Assembly (NCBI GenBank): GCA_034172985.1
Contig: JAXFDY010000147.1
Span: 1 to 16,292 of the forward strand
Direction: 5' to 3'
DNA length: 16,292 nucleotides
Source of the DNA: CAG-303 sp034172985
GTDB taxonomy: Bacteria; Bacillota; Clostridia; Lachnospirales; Lachnospiraceae
Under the pieces are notes generated by a model. The model was not told the origin of the DNA and made no database searches. It was given only the letters and a program-made list of their open reading frames with translations. The translations under genes and the position numbers were made by a program. This document shows, piece by piece, positions 15,697-16,292 of this stretch. Position 1 is the stretch's first letter. Every line of letters begins with the position of its first letter.

Positions 15697-15966
15697 TTAC
15701 TCATCATTTTCCTGTTCCCAATTCTGTAACCAAAAATCTACTCTTTCTGTATTTTTTTTACTGAATCTTCCCATGGGAATCATAATTGCATACTCTACAA
15801 TCGTCAATACAAAGAAAAAACATATTCCATCAAACAATGATTCAAATTGTCCTGTCACTGCCATACCAATCGTTATTGCCACCACAATGACTGCAGTAAA
15901 AACATAAAATATGCAAAATCTATATTTTTTGTGTTTTTTGCAAGCACTTTTTGGACAAAGTTGCAA
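15697..15966 (-). CDS. Small two-segment membrane protein, N-terminus uncertain
   Basis: Up to 89 residues, with two hydrophobic segments (about 19-39 and 44-66) and a polar charged tail ending in WEQENDE. The segment VEYAIMIPMGRF and the tail look like a real conserved membrane protein, but I do not recognise the family. The only start giving the full length is a TTG at 15966 without a ribosome binding site, lying inside one copy of a 17-bp direct repeat. The reading frame stays open upstream through the second copy without an ATG, so the original N-terminus may have been lost or replaced when the repeat zone formed. A downstream ATG (Met35) would remove the first membrane segment. The gene converges with the DUF6512-like gene over a 93-bp gap that holds only a small hairpin (15654-15669). 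Confidence 0.5.
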   Translation of the reverse strand: MQLCPKSACKKHKKYRFCIFYVFTAVIVVAITIGMAVTGQFESLFDGICFFFVLTIVEYAIMIPMGRFSKKNTERVDFWLQNWEQENDE

Positions 15967-16039
15967 AACATTTTTGGATATTATTGCAAGTCCAAATTGG
16001 ACAAAGTTGCAAAGCCTCGACTGGCAGCTATCCTGCCAG
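15951..16039. repeat. 17-bp direct repeats and hairpin beside the small membrane protein gene
   Basis: TTGGACAAAGTTGCAAA occurs twice in the same orientation, at 15951-15967 and 15997-16013, 46 bp apart. The second copy is part of a dyad, GTCCAA-A-TTGGAC (15990-16002), flanked by TTGCAA on both sides. A hairpin with arms CTGGCAG (16021-16027) and CTGCCAG (16033-16039) follows. This may be the edge of a mobile element or a protein-binding region upstream of the small membrane protein gene. Confidence 0.55.
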
Positions 16040-16070
16040 CCGCATAGCCATTGCAGACCATATTTAGTTG

Positions 16071-16292
16071 TTACAGCGTGAGGTATGGAAACGGAAGTTC
16101 CGAGTTTTCATCCTCATGTGCATGTTCCCTGAAATAGCGGAACTCTTCATCCAGCCTTTTGTAATGGACAAAATCCTTCAGATATTTCAAATCTTCTTCG
16201 GCACGCTTATGATCCTCTATGAGGTCAAGAAGGAAATCATTCATCTCTTCGTAGCGTTCCTGAAGATTTTGATCTATATTTTGTTCCTTGAT
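16071..16292 (-). CDS. C-terminal fragment of an unrecognised charged helical protein
   Basis: An open frame enters from the right edge and ends at TAA (16073-16071), giving the last 73 residues of a protein whose start lies outside the window. It is rich in Glu, Asp, Lys and Arg with heptad-like spacing (RYEEMNDFLLDLIEDHKRAE), followed by EEFRYFREHAHEDE and a less polar end, ELPFPYLTL. I do not recognise the family. Base composition is somewhat less AT-rich than in the neighbouring minus-strand genes, and its 3' side holds a hairpin and direct repeats, so a gene of a mobile element is possible but not shown. Confidence 0.65.
   Translation of the reverse strand: MKEQNIDQNLQERYEEMNDFLLDLIEDHKRAEEDLKYLKDFVHYKRLDEEFRYFREHAHEDENSELPFPYLTL

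Noticed and set aside
15951..16013. CRISPR-like repeat pair
   Set aside because: Only two 17-bp copies with one spacer and no cas genes; the second copy is part of a dyad.

Overview
The window looks like low-GC chromosomal DNA from an anaerobic, gut-type clostridium, most likely Lachnospiraceae. This rests on AT-rich sequence, AGGAGG-type ribosome binding sites, a tRNA-sensing T-box leader, E/T-rich NlpC/P60 wall proteins, a DUF6512-like membrane protein and several structured intergenic repeats. The family call is inference from gene content; no species is claimed. Almost every gene is on the minus strand, so transcription runs from high to low coordinates. Only the gene at 15100-15603 is on the plus strand.

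Right edge to about 12000: the C-terminal end of an unrecognised charged protein enters at the right edge (16071-16292). It is followed by a small repeat zone (17-bp direct repeats and a hairpin) that runs into the N-terminus of an 89-residue membrane protein. A DUF6512-like membrane protein lies divergent from a coiled-coil protein of unknown role. Between them sits a striking nested palindrome (14888-15079) with perfect 41-bp terminal inverted repeats and 10-bp flanking direct repeats. Then come an ABC half-exporter and a membrane protein broken by a one-base frameshift. That broken gene is bracketed by two copies of another structured repeat, and one copy supplies the exporter's stop codon.

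Middle (10585-8410): three closely spaced genes encode an SDR oxidoreductase, a tandem two-domain hemerythrin and a Cu/Zn superoxide dismutase without a signal peptide. The last two suit handling of oxygen and superoxide in the cytoplasm of an anaerobe. A secreted SH3-NlpC/P60 peptidoglycan hydrolase follows, with its own sigma-A-type promoter and a clear terminator.

Left part (6905-569): a compact run of five genes encodes a glycerophosphodiester phosphodiesterase, a Mre11/SbcD-like nuclease, a Rad50/SbcC-like (YhaN-type) ATPase, a short RelA/SpoT-type ppGpp synthetase-hydrolase and a hotdog thioesterase. Downstream, a promoter drives a T-box leader that ends in a strong terminator. Its specifier UGG and its UGGC bulge both fit tRNA-Trp. 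The regulated gene lies beyond the left edge, and a 140-bp palindromic element sits between the leader and that edge.

No tRNA, rRNA or CRISPR array was seen. The most unusual material is the set of structured repeats (1-140, 10617-10812, 11967-12005, 14888-15079, 15951-16039), the frameshifted gene, and the His-to-Gln change in both hemerythrin iron sites.
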